Program-made: the position numbers and the translations under genes
Part shown: piece by piece, positions 50,703-60,261 of the stretch
How the letters are laid out: each line of letters begins with the position of its first letter
Numbering within the stretch: the stretch's first letter is position 1
Assembly: GCA_964635975.1 (NCBI GenBank)
Contig: CAZWPO010000014.1
Span: 1-64,000, forward strand
Direction of reading: 5' to 3'
DNA length: 64,000 nucleotides
DNA from: UBA5314 sp964635975
Lineage (GTDB): Bacteria; Bacillota; Syntrophomonadia; Syntrophomonadales; Syntrophomonadaceae
The notes under the pieces: generated by a model
Told to the model about the DNA's origin: nothing
The model's input: only the letters and a program-made list of their open reading frames with translations
The model's database searches: none

Positions 50703-53318
50703 GTGGAAATAATTACTTCCCATAATGCCCTGGACTTTGATGGATTGGCCTCCATGGTTGCAGCAAACAAGCTGTTCCCATCTGCAATAAAGGTTTTCTC
50801 TGGAACTTTATCTAAAAATGTCAAGCAGTTTATGGCCTTATACAAAGATTCTTTGATGATCTATACACCGAACCAGGTTGATCTGTCGCAGGTAAAAAAG
50901 CTCATAATAGTTGATACCGCTAACGCCAATCGCCTTGGTCAGCTTTCCGACCTGGCCCGTTATGCTGAAATCAAGCGCTATATTTATGATCATCACCCGC
51001 CCTCGCCTGATGACCTTGCCGGTGATATGGTGATGGTAGAGATGGTTGGAGCCGCTACGACCATTTTGGTTGAGCTTTTAATGATCAGGAATGTTAAATT
51101 ATCTGCTTTTGATGCCACTATATTGGCACTGGGTATTTATGAAGACACGGGAAGTTTAGTATTCAGCTCGACCACTTCCCGTGATGCGGAGGCGGTGGCT
51201 TATCTGCTGAAGATGGGCGCCAACCTTTCCATAGTAGCCAATTTTATGGAGCGGCCATTCAGCAGCGAACAGAGGGTGGTTCTCCAGGAACTTCTCAATA
51301 ATGCGCGTCACTACAATATCAGCAATATGGATGTGGTCGTTGCCATCTCAGAAGGGGATGCCTTTATACCCGGACTGGATGCGGTGACCTTCCGCCTTTT
51401 TGAAATTGAAAACTGTGATGCAGTCTTCGTTATAGCCAGGATGGACAGGAAATTGAACATCGTAGCCCGCAGCCGCACTCCTAATTTGAAAGTGAACGAA
51501 TTGCTTAAACCATTGGGCGGTAATGGTCATGAAAAAGCCGCTTCTGGAGTGGTTAAGGGGAAAAATGCCGAGGAAGTTTTAGCATTGATCATAGATGCTC
51601 TGGGGGTGGGAGTAACTCCCGGCCTTCTGGCCCGCGACCTCATGTCAACCCCGGTTAAGACCGTACCCATCTCTATAAGCATGGAAGAAGCGGGCAAAAT
51701 AATGCTGCGCTATGGACATACAGGAATGCCCGTAATGGACGGAGATCTAATGGTAGGAGTAATATCCCGGCGCGATGTTGATAAAGCCAAAATACACGAT
51801 TTAGACCATGCTCCCGTAAAAGGGTTTATGAGCAGCCAGGTCTTGACGGTGGAACCAGACACACCTGTGGCTGAGATCCAGCGCCTCATGGTGGAGAAGG
51901 ATGTCGGCAGGCTTCCGGTTGTAGAAAATGGTCATCTGCTGGGAATTGTGTCCCGGACTGATATTCTGCGTACCCTGCATGGTAAGGACACCCCTGAAGA
52001 CCACGAACTGCTCTACGACGGTTACTCATATGAAGAGAATAATGTGCAGGCATTGATGCGCGACCGGCTTCCTTCCCAGCTGATGTCTATCCTGGAACTG
52101 GCCGGGCAGCTAGCTGATGAAATGGGGCGCAAGGTCTACTGCGTGGGAGGATTCGTCCGAGATCTGCTATTACGGGTCCCTAACTATGATGTGGATCTGG
52201 TGGTTGAAGAAGAGGGCGCCTCTTTGACGCGTGCCCTTGCTCAGCGCCTGGGAGCCAAGGAGAGAGTTCACGAACGCTTTCGTACCGGCGTGGTGGTTCT
52301 GGCAGATGGGAGCAAAATCGATGTTGCCACTGCACGGACTGAATACTATGAGTTCCCGGCCGCGCTTCCCAAGGTGGAAAAATCATCGATACGCGAAGAC
52401 CTGTACCGGAGGGACTTTACGATAAACACCCTGGCTATTTGCCTGAATCCAGGTAAATTTGGGGATCTGATCGACTATTTCGGCGGACGTAAAGACCTGG
52501 AACAGGGTTTGATCCGTATACTATACAACTTCAGCTTTGTTGAGGACCCCACCCGCATTCTAAGGGCGATACGCTTCGAACAGCGTTACCGTTTCCAGAT
52601 GGAGGAAGACACCCTGCGTTTTGCCCGGGATGCTATCGAGAGACGCCTGCTGGGCAAGCTCTCATACAAGCGCATACTGCAGGAGCTGATTTTGATTTTG
52701 AGCGAAAAAGATCCGATCCCGTCACTGCAGCGCATGAGTAAAGTCGGAGTCTGGCAATACATTCTTCCCGAGGTGCGGCTCAGGGATATTGACGCTACTC
52801 TCTTCAAGCGGGTGCCTATCGTAAGCGCCTGGTGGGAGGAGCGCTATCAAAAGATGGGGCTCAAACCGTGGCTTATCTATCTGCTTCTGCTGCTAGCAAG
52901 GTTGAATGAAGAGCAGGTTGTGTCTATCGCCGAACGCTACCGCCTGACCGGATACGCGCGCAGGTGTTTGCGGGATTCCAGGAACGTGGAGGAGATTATA
53001 GCCATTCTAAACGATCCCCAAAAACAGTTCAGCGATATCAGCGAAAGAATCGGCAGTTGGAATCCCGAGAGCATAGTCTATCTGCTGCTCAATATTCCCG
53101 GTGAAGCTACCTGGGACCGCTTGGTCACTTATCTGGACGCTAAAGAGAGTGTTAAAGTGGAGATTAATGGAAATGATCTCAAGGAATTGGGCGTAAAACC
53201 GGGCCCGCTATATAGTACAATATTAAACCGACTTTACCGGGATAAACTAAACGGAGTAGTGAAAAATCGTCATGAGGAACTCCAGGCAGTTCATGCCTGG
53301 CTGCAGGAGGAAATATAA
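50703..53318 (+). CDS. DHH-CBS-tRNA nucleotidyltransferase fusion
   Basis: 871 residues from GTG 50703 (GGAGGA 7 nt upstream). DHH/DHHA1 phosphoesterase (about 1-310: SHNALDFDGLASM, IVDTANANRLG, YDHHPP), a CBS pair (about 315-435), then a class II CCA/A-adding nucleotidyltransferase: VGGFVRDLLLRVPNYDVDLVVEE, YRRDFTINTLAI, EDPTRILRAIRFEQRY. It adds A or CCA to tRNA 3' ends; the N-terminal domains may cleave nucleotides or sense AMP/ATP. Such fusions are known in Clostridia and deep-branching bacteria. Whether it adds CCA or only A cannot be told by eye. Confidence 0.93.
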   Translation: MEIITSHNALDFDGLASMVAANKLFPSAIKVFSGTLSKNVKQFMALYKDSLMIYTPNQVDLSQVKKLIIVDTANANRLGQLSDLARYAEIKRYIYDHHPPSPDDLAGDMVMVEMVGAATTILVELLMIRNVKLSAFDATILALGIYEDTGSLVFSSTTSRDAEAVAYLLKMGANLSIVANFMERPFSSEQRVVLQELLNNARHYNISNMDVVVAISEGDAFIPGLDAVTFRLFEIENCDAVFVIARMDRKLNIVARSRTPNLKVNELLKPLGGNGHEKAASGVVKGKNAEEVLALIIDALGVGVTPGLLARDLMSTPVKTVPISISMEEAGKIMLRYGHTGMPVMDGDLMVGVISRRDVDKAKIHDLDHAPVKGFMSSQVLTVEPDTPVAEIQRLMVEKDVGRLPVVENGHLLGIVSRTDILRTLHGKDTPEDHELLYDGYSYEENNVQALMRDRLPSQLMSILELAGQLADEMGRKVYCVGGFVRDLLLRVPNYDVDLVVEEEGASLTRALAQRLGAKERVHERFRTGVVVLADGSKIDVATARTEYYEFPAALPKVEKSSIREDLYRRDFTINTLAICLNPGKFGDLIDYFGGRKDLEQGLIRILYNFSFVEDPTRILRAIRFEQRYRFQMEEDTLRFARDAIERRLLGKLSYKRILQELILILSEKDPIPSLQRMSKVGVWQYILPEVRLRDIDATLFKRVPIVSAWWEERYQKMGLKPWLIYLLLLLARLNEEQVVSIAERYRLTGYARRCLRDSRNVEEIIAILNDPQKQFSDISERIGSWNPESIVYLLLNIPGEATWDRLVTYLDAKESVKVEINGNDLKELGVKPGPLYSTILNRLYRDKLNGVVKNRHEELQAVHAWLQEEI

Positions 53319-53319
53319 A

Positions 53320-53970
53320 TTGGACCAATTGACTAGCTATCTGGAATATAAAATAATCATTTTTCTAATATTACTGCCAGGCATACTAATAGGACTTACT
53401 TTTCATGAATGGTCGCATGGTCGAGTGGCATATAGTCTGGGAGATCCGACACCGTCTGAGCAGGGCCGACTCACATTGAATCCTCTGCCCCATATTGACT
53501 GGTTGGGTTTTTTAATGATTGCTCTTTTTCACTTTGGATGGGCAAAACCGGTGCAGGTTAATCCGTATCGGTTTAAAAAGGCAAACGTTAAACAAGGCAT
53601 GATGCTGGTGTCACTAGCCGGACCGGGGATGAACTTCTTGATTGCAGTTGTAGGCGCTATATTTTATCATCTGTTTAGTAAATCCTTCTATAGCAGTGAA
53701 TGGATCTCATGGCTATTAGTAATACTCGCTTGTTTGGTATACATTAATCTAATACTGGGAGTGTTTAACTTGATCCCGGTTCCACCTCTGGATGGATCCA
53801 AAATTTTAGCCGGACTTTTACCTGATTCCGGAGCCAAATTTATTTATTCACTAGAGCCGTATGGAATGGCGATATTATTACTGATAATATTTACTAATAT
53901 TGCTGATTTAATTCTTTTCCCTATGGTTGGATTCTTTATGAATAATCTGCAAGTTCCAATACCCTTCTAA
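53320..53970 (+). CDS. Site-2 protease family membrane metalloprotease
   Basis: 216 residues from TTG 53320 (AGGAGG upstream of TTG, starting one base after the previous stop). Zinc motif TFHEWSHGRVAYSLGD near 26-41 and the second metal motif NLIPVPPLDGSKI near 150. Four to five membrane segments. Compact peptidases of this type (family M50, SpoIVFB-like core) usually precede scpA in Clostridia; substrate unknown. Confidence 0.93.
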   Translation: MDQLTSYLEYKIIIFLILLPGILIGLTFHEWSHGRVAYSLGDPTPSEQGRLTLNPLPHIDWLGFLMIALFHFGWAKPVQVNPYRFKKANVKQGMMLVSLAGPGMNFLIAVVGAIFYHLFSKSFYSSEWISWLLVILACLVYINLILGVFNLIPVPPLDGSKILAGLLPDSGAKFIYSLEPYGMAILLLIIFTNIADLILFPMVGFFMNNLQVPIPF

Positions 53971-53987
53971 ACAAGGAGGTTTAAGTT

Positions 53988-54042
53988 TTGAACTACATGG
54001 TGGACCTGGAGACCTTTCATGGGCCGCTTGACCTGCTGCTCT
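53988..54042 (+). other. First copy of the scpA 5' end, at a contig edge
   Basis: TTG 53988 with AAGGAGG upstream starts scpA, and the 55 bases up to the gap are identical to 54143-54197 after it. An overlap of exactly 55 is a typical assembler k-mer. Confidence 0.9.
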
Positions 54043-54142
54043 NNNNNNNNNNNNNNNNNNNNNNNNNNNNNNNNNNNNNNNNNNNNNNNNNNNNNNNNNN
54101 NNNNNNNNNNNNNNNNNNNNNNNNNNNNNNNNNNNNNNNNNN
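54043..54142. other. Scaffold gap of 100 N
   Basis: Exactly 100 unknown bases within scpA, the conventional size for an unknown gap. Identical 55-bp flanks indicate overlapping contigs that were not merged. Confidence 0.97.
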
Positions 54143-54880
54143 TTGAACTACATGGTGGACCTGGAGACCTTTCATGGGCCGCTTGACCTGCTGCTCTACC
54201 TGATCGACCAGAACCAGGTGGACATTTACGACATCCCGGTTGCCAAATTGAGTGACCAGTTCATCGAGCATATACAGGATAGCGGCGATTACGATCTGGA
54301 GATGATCGGCGATTTTTTAGTTATGGCCTCCTACCTACTGCGCCTCAAGGCCCGCATGTTGCTGCCGGTACACCTTGATGAGGAAGAAGAATCTGATGTC
54401 GACCCTCGTGAAGAACTGGTGCAGCGCCTGGAAGAATACAAGAAATACAAGGAGGCCGCTGAGCTTCTTCTGGACCGGCAAAGAGGAGAGAGTCAACGCA
54501 TATTTTTCCGGGGCGGTGATTTTGGAGTAGGTGAAAACGAGGTTCTCAAGGCTGACATGCGCCTGCTCATGCGCGCTTACCAGATAGTGCTGGAGAGGAT
54601 GGACCAGGAGAACCCGGAATTACATATTCCTCAAGAAGACGTAAATATCCAGGAAAAGATGAGTGAAATACTACTGATGCTCGAGGACCGCGGGGGAAAG
54701 TTGAATTTCCTGGATATTTTTTCGGGAGTTCATCGAAAGCGCGAAATGTTGGGGCTTTTTTTAGCACTGTTGGAACTGGTCCGCCTGCAGAAGATTCAGG
54801 CCGTTCAGGATCAAAAGTTTGGCGATATCAGATTAGGTTTACGGGTGGGGATTAAAGATGCTGTTGAGGGAAGAGATTAA
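54143..54880 (+). CDS. scpA: Segregation and condensation protein A
   Basis: 245 residues after the gap: YMVDLETFHGPLDLLLYLIDQNQVDIYDIPVAKLSDQF is the ScpA opening, followed by ASYLLRLKARMLLP and a C-terminal winged helix (FLALLELVRLQKIQAVQ). It is the kleisin subunit of the SMC-ScpA-ScpB complex. The true ribosome site is before the gap at about 53975; if the contigs overlap, the gene is complete and starts at TTG 53988 = 54143. It overlaps scpB by 23 nt. Confidence 0.95.
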   Translation: MNYMVDLETFHGPLDLLLYLIDQNQVDIYDIPVAKLSDQFIEHIQDSGDYDLEMIGDFLVMASYLLRLKARMLLPVHLDEEEESDVDPREELVQRLEEYKKYKEAAELLLDRQRGESQRIFFRGGDFGVGENEVLKADMRLLMRAYQIVLERMDQENPELHIPQEDVNIQEKMSEILLMLEDRGGKLNFLDIFSGVHRKREMLGLFLALLELVRLQKIQAVQDQKFGDIRLGLRVGIKDAVEGRD

Positions 54881-55439
54881 AGCTGCGGCTGAGGCTATTC
54901 TATTCGTCCGTGGAGAACAGGTCTCAATCGACGAATTGGTGGAGATCCTGGATGTGCCACTTTTGGATTTGAAGGGCATTATGCAGGAATTGATCTTGGA
55001 GTATAATGAGAAAAAACGCGGCATTCAGATCGTGAGCGAAGACTATACCTTCATGATGTGCTCCCGTAAGGAGTACTCTGAATATCTGACCCGAATGGAT
55101 AAGACTACTCAACGGCGCTTGAGTCCCGCGGCGATGGAAACCCTCGCTTTGATAGCCTATCGTCAGCCGATTACTCGATCAGAGATCGAAAACATAAGGG
55201 GTGTCAAGTCAGACCGGGTGGTTAGCAACCTCCTGGAGAAGGGCCTGATCTGTGAGGCGGGGCATAAAGCTGTAATAGGCAAACCGGTACTATATGCTAC
55301 TACCCAGGAATTTTTGCGCATCTTTGGCCTGGCGGGGCTGAGTGATCTGCCCCGTTTAGAGGAGGAAAAAAAGGATGGCCGAGAAATCAATAGAAGAACA
55401 GGTAATGATCGAAGCTCAAAAGGCAAAGCGTCTGGCTAG
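54858..55439 (+). CDS. scpB: Segregation and condensation protein B
   Basis: 193 residues. Two winged-helix domains: IKAAAEAILFVRGEQVSIDELVEIL and SPAAMETLALIAYRQPITRSEIENIRGV with the RVVSNLLEKGLI helix. It binds ScpA in the SMC complex. The last ~22 residues (KKDGREINRRTGNDRSSKGK) overlap the next gene by 65 nt and are low in conservation. Confidence 0.95.
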   Translation: MLLREEIKAAAEAILFVRGEQVSIDELVEILDVPLLDLKGIMQELILEYNEKKRGIQIVSEDYTFMMCSRKEYSEYLTRMDKTTQRRLSPAAMETLALIAYRQPITRSEIENIRGVKSDRVVSNLLEKGLICEAGHKAVIGKPVLYATTQEFLRIFGLAGLSDLPRLEEEKKDGREINRRTGNDRSSKGKASG

Positions 55440-55935
55440 ATATATGAGCAGCACCCAGGATCTGGTAGAGCGGCAGATCGAAAAGGCCAGGGAAAAAGGC
55501 GCCTTTGACAATTTAGAAGGAGCCGGAAAACCATTAAATTTAGAAGAGAATCCGTTTGAGCCACCAGAAATGCGCATGGTATTAAAAATACTAAAAGACA
55601 ATGATTTTGCTCCCTACTGGGTTGAGCTGGGCAAGGATATAGACGCCGGTCTGGAGAAAATTCGCCTGGAGCGAGAATCATTTAAAAGTTATACGCGTAT
55701 AACCCTGGGGCAGAAGCGCAGCAGCAGCACCCTGCGTAGATATGAAATCAGAAAAGCGGGTTTTTATATTGAGTGCCGGGAACGTCTGGCTGAAATAAAT
55801 AAAAAGATCCTTGATTATAATCTGCATTGTCCGACCTTCAGGGCTGGTCGCGCCAACTTCAGCGTAGACGATGAGATGTACAAAATCATCCATGATATAG
55901 AACAATATATTGAGGATTTGACAAAAGGTTTTTAG
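55375..55935 (+). CDS. DUF1992 (DnaJ homologue C28-like) protein
   Basis: 186 residues with the DUF1992 core: EKAREKGAFDNLEGAGKPLNLEENPF near 38-63 and ILKDNDFAPYWVELGKDID. No J-domain is present. Function unknown in bacteria. It overlaps scpB by 65 nt, an unusually long overlap; an internal start would cut the conserved N-terminal helix, so the overlap is probably real. Confidence 0.88.
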   Translation: MAEKSIEEQVMIEAQKAKRLARYMSSTQDLVERQIEKAREKGAFDNLEGAGKPLNLEENPFEPPEMRMVLKILKDNDFAPYWVELGKDIDAGLEKIRLERESFKSYTRITLGQKRSSSTLRRYEIRKAGFYIECRERLAEINKKILDYNLHCPTFRAGRANFSVDDEMYKIIHDIEQYIEDLTKGF

Positions 55936-56007
55936 TATAAGCAGGGCCAAGCCGCCTGCATAAGCCGGGGACAGCAGGGCAAAATAGGGAAAACAGGAGA
56001 AAATGCC

Positions 56008-56607
56008 TTGCTATACCGGTTTTTTTTAGTTAGTTTTATATTGGTTTTTCTGCTGCTCATTTGCGTTTATATCAGGGGCGCTATAGCTGCCAGGATGATA
56101 TGGGCAAATGGCCAGCCTCATATATTTGTCGAGTTAAGCAATCCCCGTATGGGCCTTAAACATTCTTTCAAATATTCTGGGCATGGTCTGATTTTGCCAG
56201 CCCTGGAAAACCTGCCTCAACTGCTATCCTCTCTGGACAAGGTAATTACCAGGCTGAATCATGCAAAAAAAATGGGTAGTTTGTGTATAAAGCTCCTGGT
56301 AATTCAGGAACTGGAATGGAAGAGCGTCTTAGGATGTGGTGACGCGATGGGCACTGCGCTGGCCAATGGCAGTCTATGGGGATTTAAAGGGATGCTGATA
56401 GCTGTTGTAAGCAGTAAAACCAGGGTGGAAAAGCTTGATCTAATGGTTCGCCCTGACTTTACTCAAAAATGCTTGGAAAGCCAACTGCATTGTATATTCA
56501 AGATGCGGATAGCGCATATTATTTTTGTAACCGCATATTTTTTGGGACTCGGACTTAAAAGGCAGATTGAAGAGAGTTTGCATAGTTTACAAAACCGTTG
56601 GGGGTGA
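56008..56607 (+). CDS. DUF2953 sporulation-associated membrane protein
   Basis: 199 residues, TTG start. An N-terminal membrane segment (FFLVSFILVFLLLICVYI), then a soluble part with LEWKSVLGCGDAMGTALANGSLWGFKG, the DUF2953 signature. In Firmicutes it regularly precedes ytfJ, as here (4 nt apart), and is tied to sporulation by context. Confidence 0.88.
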   Translation: MLYRFFLVSFILVFLLLICVYIRGAIAARMIWANGQPHIFVELSNPRMGLKHSFKYSGHGLILPALENLPQLLSSLDKVITRLNHAKKMGSLCIKLLVIQELEWKSVLGCGDAMGTALANGSLWGFKGMLIAVVSSKTRVEKLDLMVRPDFTQKCLESQLHCIFKMRIAHIIFVTAYFLGLGLKRQIEESLHSLQNRWG

Positions 56608-56611
56608 ATAA

Positions 56612-57055
56612 ATGGAGGCACAGCAAGACAAAGGAAGCACCAGTCATCCGATTGAAGGGCTGATGAAAACAGCCATGCAGAGCATAAAGGAAATGGTTGA
56701 CGTAAATACCGTGGTTGGCGATGCTGTCGAGACGAACGATGGGAGCGTTATTATTCCGATATCGCAGGTTGCCTGTGGATTTGCAGCCGGGGGCGGAGAA
56801 TACGAAATAATGGCGGGCAATGGCAAAAGCAGTGAGATGCCTTTTGCGGGCGGCAGCGGAGCGGGCGTATCTGTTAGACCAATGGGTTTTCTAGTATGCC
56901 GGATGAATGACGTGCGCCTGATATCAGTTAGCGGCAATCACCTGGCCGAAAGAATCGTGGACATTGCCCCGCAACTGCTCGACAAAATAGAGAATGCCCT
57001 GCGCAGGAATGCAGGTGGAAAAAATGGTAACCACCTTAACAGCGAATATCAATAA
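56612..57055 (+). CDS. ytfJ: Spore protein YtfJ/GerW family
   Basis: 147 residues: HPIEGLMKTAMQSIKEMVDVNTVVGD, then IIPISQVACGFAAGGGEY, a Gly/Ser-rich GGSGAGVSVRPMGFLV. In Bacillus GerW is needed for dipicolinate-triggered germination. It follows the DUF2953 gene and has its own terminator at 57118-57145. Confidence 0.94.
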   Translation: MEAQQDKGSTSHPIEGLMKTAMQSIKEMVDVNTVVGDAVETNDGSVIIPISQVACGFAAGGGEYEIMAGNGKSSEMPFAGGSGAGVSVRPMGFLVCRMNDVRLISVSGNHLAERIVDIAPQLLDKIENALRRNAGGKNGNHLNSEYQ

Positions 57056-57117
57056 AGGCTTGTCAAACAGCTATTGATCCAGTAAATAACTATACTATAC
57101 TTTGTCTACTGCAAAAG

Positions 57118-57145
57118 GACACCGGCGTTACGGCCGGTGTTCTAT
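57118..57145 (+). terminator. Rho-independent terminator of ytfJ
   Basis: ACACCGGC and GCCGGTGT-type arms followed by TCTATTTCTT. Confidence 0.82.
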
Positions 57146-57193
57146 TTCTTGACCTTAATTCATACCCTTCATAAATACTGAGGGGGTGAATTT

Positions 57194-57787
57194 ATGCTCA
57201 ATGTTATATGGCTGCTTCTGCTGGCCGGCGGTATAATTGTAGCTGCTTTAACAGGCAATATTGAAGCTGTGACTGGCGCAGCCCTGAGTGCAGCACGAAG
57301 TGCTGTTGAGATATGTATTGACCTGGTAGGAGTTATGGCCTTATGGCTGGGGATGATGAGAATCGCGGAACGGGGAGGGCTGGTGCGTAGAATAGCGCGC
57401 CTGCTAAGGCCGCTGACGGTCAAACTTTTTCCCAGCGTACCACCTGACCACCCGGCCATGGGGGCCATCATTTTAAACCTGAGCGCCAATATCCTCGGAC
57501 TGGGGAATGCCGCCACTCCTTTCGGAATGAAAGCAATGAAACACCTTCAGCAGTTGAATGAGGGTAAAGATGAAGCTTCTGCGGCTATGTGTACTTTTTT
57601 AGCCCTCAATACATCCTGCATAACGCTCCTGCCTGCTACTATAATAGGCGTAAGGCTTTCCTTTAATTCCGCCAATCCCGTCGAAATCGTAGGGCCTTGT
57701 ATCTTTGCTACATCTATTTCAATGTGCATGGCCGTCGTCCTTGACTACTGGTTCCGACGCTTCAGCCGCTGGGGGAGGAGAGCCTGA
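57194..57787 (+). CDS. spmA: Spore maturation protein A
   Basis: 197 residues, nucleoside-recognition (Gate) fold with four to five membrane helices: ALSAARSAVEICIDLVGVMALWLGMMRIAE, and the NLSANILGLGNAATPFGMKAM motif. SpmA and SpmB are needed for spore core dehydration, perhaps by exporting a solute. GGGGGTG precedes the ATG; spmB starts on the last base of its stop. Confidence 0.94.
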   Translation: MLNVIWLLLLAGGIIVAALTGNIEAVTGAALSAARSAVEICIDLVGVMALWLGMMRIAERGGLVRRIARLLRPLTVKLFPSVPPDHPAMGAIILNLSANILGLGNAATPFGMKAMKHLQQLNEGKDEASAAMCTFLALNTSCITLLPATIIGVRLSFNSANPVEIVGPCIFATSISMCMAVVLDYWFRRFSRWGRRA

Positions 57788-58323
57788 TGCTTTATTCCCT
57801 GCTGAGTACTGTATCCAAATGGGCTATACCTTTTCTTCTGCTATGCATACCCTTGTATGGTTTTTTTCGTAAAGTGCCCGTCTATGAATCATTCGTTGAG
57901 GGGGCTGAAGAAGGATTCACCACCGCTGTAAAGATCATTCCCTTTCTAGTAGGGATGCTGGTAGCGATCTCGGTTTTCAGGGCATCAGGGGCTCTGGAAT
58001 TGGTCAGCCGCGCACTGGCGCCAGTGACCGGATTCATCGGAGCGCCTTCTGAAATCCTACCACTGGCTTTCATGCGACCCCTGTCAGGTAGTGCAGTACT
58101 TGGATTGTCTGCTGAATTGATGAAAGTATACGGCCCGGACTCATTTGTAGGCCGCCTTGCTTCAGTAATGCAGGGAACAACGGATACAACTTTCTTCGTT
58201 TTAACCATTTATTTTGGGGCAGTCGGGATCAAAAAATACCGCTATGCCCCGATTACTGGCTTAACTGCCGATATCACCGGATTTCTAGCGTCGCTATACA
58301 TCTGCCATAAGCTGTTCGGGTAG
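57787..58323 (+). CDS. spmB: Spore maturation protein B
   Basis: 178 residues, five membrane segments: YESFVEGAEEGFTTAVKIIPFLVGMLVAI, FMRPLSGSAVLGL and MQGTTDTTFFVLTIYFGAVGIKKYRYA. It pairs with SpmA, overlapping by one base (TGATG). Confidence 0.95.
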   Translation: MLYSLLSTVSKWAIPFLLLCIPLYGFFRKVPVYESFVEGAEEGFTTAVKIIPFLVGMLVAISVFRASGALELVSRALAPVTGFIGAPSEILPLAFMRPLSGSAVLGLSAELMKVYGPDSFVGRLASVMQGTTDTTFFVLTIYFGAVGIKKYRYAPITGLTADITGFLASLYICHKLFG

Positions 58324-58428
58324 AACCCGCTTCCACGACAGATTAGACCTTGCCGGTCTAAAAAAGGAGGAAAAATGACCTTGGTAGGGGAAACTATACC
58401 GAGAAAGCTGTCAAAGGAGGATAAGCCA

Positions 58429-60096
58429 TTGAGAAGCGACATTGAAATTGCTCAAAGCGCAGTAATGAAGCCCATAAGCGAAATAGCAAGGGGTTTGGAT
58501 CTCGGCGAAGACGATATTGAATTGTATGGCAAATATAAAGCCAAGGTGTCGCTGGATGTCCTTGAGCGCTTAAAAGATAAACCCGACGGAAAGCTGGTTC
58601 TCGTCACGGCTATAAATCCAACCGCAGCTGGAGAAGGGAAGACCACCACAACCGTAGGATTGGGGCAGGCCTTAAACAGACTGGGAAAGAAGGGTATTAT
58701 AGGATTGCGCGAACCATCTTTAGGCCCCAGCTTTGGAGTAAAGGGGGGAGCGGCCGGAGGCGGTTATTCTCAGGTGGTTCCCATGGAAGATATCAACCTG
58801 CATTTTACCGGGGATATTCATGCGGTCAGCACTGCCCATAATCTCCTGGCCGCCCTGTTGGACAACCATATTCATCACGACAACCGCCTGCAGATAGACC
58901 CACGCAACATAGTATGGCGCCGGGCTATGGATCTTAATGAAAGAGCTTTGCGCAATATTGTGCTGGGACTGGGCGGGCGCATTAATGGCGTTCCCAGAGA
59001 ATCTGGCTTTGATATAAGTGTTGCTTCCGAGGTTATGGCAGCCCTGTGCCTTGCCAAAGATCTCATGGATCTCAAAGAGCGCTTCAAACGTATAGTGGTA
59101 GCCTATAGTTACGACGGAAAAGAGATTACCGCCGATGACCTGAAAGCTGCCGGTTCGATGACTTTACTGCTCAAAGACGCGATCAAACCGAACCTGGTCC
59201 AGACGCTGGAAAACACGCCTGCTTTTATTCATGGCGGTCCGTTTGCTAACATTGCTCATGGTGCCAATAGTATCGTAGCTACCCGTATGGGGCTGAAGCT
59301 TGGAGATGTAATGGTAACCGAGGCTGGTTTTGGTGCGGACCTCGGAGCGGAAAAATTCTTTGATATCGTCTGCCGCTACGGGGAATTCAGACCCGATGCG
59401 GTAGTGCTGGTGGCCAGCATTAAGGCTCTAAAAAACCATGGAGGATTGAGTAAAGACCAGTGGCAGGAACCGAATCTACCCGCCCTGGAGAAAGGACTTG
59501 CCAATCTTGAGAAGCACCTCGACAATGTGAAGCGTTTTGGTCTGCCGGTGGTGGTAGCTGTAAATGAATTTCCAAGTGACAGCCCGCAGGAAATTGAGCT
59601 TCTTTTGGAAAAATGCAGGAGTCTTGGAGCAGACATGGCTCTTTCCCGGGTCTGGGCTAAAGGCGGGGAAGGTGGTTTGGAACTCGCGGAAAAGGTTTTA
59701 GCCGCTGCTGAGAAAGCCAATCAGTTTAAATTCATATATGACCTGGATCAAACCTTAATCAGTAAAATAGAGACTATATGCCGGGAAATATACGGAGCAG
59801 ATGGGGTAAATTATTCGGCTGCCGCCATGCGTACTCTGGACCGTCTGGAAAAGCAGGGTTATGGGAATCTGCCGGTATGTATGGCTAAGACTCAGTACTC
59901 CCTATCAGACAATGCAGCCCTGTTAGGACGACCGCGCGGATTCGACATCCATATCCGGGAAGTGAAGCTTTCTGCCGGAGCCGGGTTTATAGTCCCCCTG
60001 GCCGGGGATGTGATGACCATGCCGGGTCTAGGCAAAACCCCGGCTGCTGAAAAGATCGATATTTTAGAGGATGGGACTATCGTGGGACTTTTCTAA
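58429..60096 (+). CDS. fhs: Formate-tetrahydrofolate ligase
   Basis: 555 residues from TTG 58429 (AAAGGAGG 8 nt upstream), matching the family's SDIEIAQ.. opening. A second in-frame start, ATG 58375, also has an AAAGGAGG and would add 18 residues. P-loop [51 protein letters not shown] and the [11 protein letters not shown]-terminus are canonical. It activates formate as 10-formyl-THF; in syntrophs it may run towards formate production or anabolism. Its terminator is at 60153-60187. Confidence 0.97.
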   Translation: MRSDIEIAQSAVMKPISEIARGLDLGEDDIELYGKYKAKVSLDVLERLKDKPDGKLVLVTAINPTAAGEGKTTTTVGLGQALNRLGKKGIIGLREPSLGPSFGVKGGAAGGGYSQVVPMEDINLHFTGDIHAVSTAHNLLAALLDNHIHHDNRLQIDPRNIVWRRAMDLNERALRNIVLGLGGRINGVPRESGFDISVASEVMAALCLAKDLMDLKERFKRIVVAYSYDGKEITADDLKAAGSMTLLLKDAIKPNLVQTLENTPAFIHGGPFANIAHGANSIVATRMGLKLGDVMVTEAGFGADLGAEKFFDIVCRYGEFRPDAVVLVASIKALKNHGGLSKDQWQEPNLPALEKGLANLEKHLDNVKRFGLPVVVAVNEFPSDSPQEIELLLEKCRSLGADMALSRVWAKGGEGGLELAEKVLAAAEKANQFKFIYDLDQTLISKIETICREIYGADGVNYSAAAMRTLDRLEKQGYGNLPVCMAKTQYSLSDNAALLGRPRGFDIHIREVKLSAGAGFIVPLAGDVMTMPGLGKTPAAEKIDILEDGTIVGLF

Positions 60097-60152
60097 GAGC
60101 ATAACGCACGAGTAAGTGATACTGAAATCAAGCTGTGCAAAAAGTGAATATG

Positions 60153-60187
60153 AACCGGTAGTTTAAGAAACTGCCGGTTTTATTTGT
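60153..60187 (+). terminator. Rho-independent terminator of fhs
   Basis: AACCGGTAGTTT and AAACTGCCGGTT arms with a short loop, followed by TTATTTG. Confidence 0.9.
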
Positions 60188-60261
60188 ACATCTTCAAAAC
60201 TGCATAAATGGTAGATCCCCGGAAAAGCTAAACCTAGATTCAATCATATCGAGGAGGTTTT

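Noticed and set aside
54017..54271. Minus-strand ORF across the gap
   Set aside because: It spans the unknown bases and is antisense to scpA.
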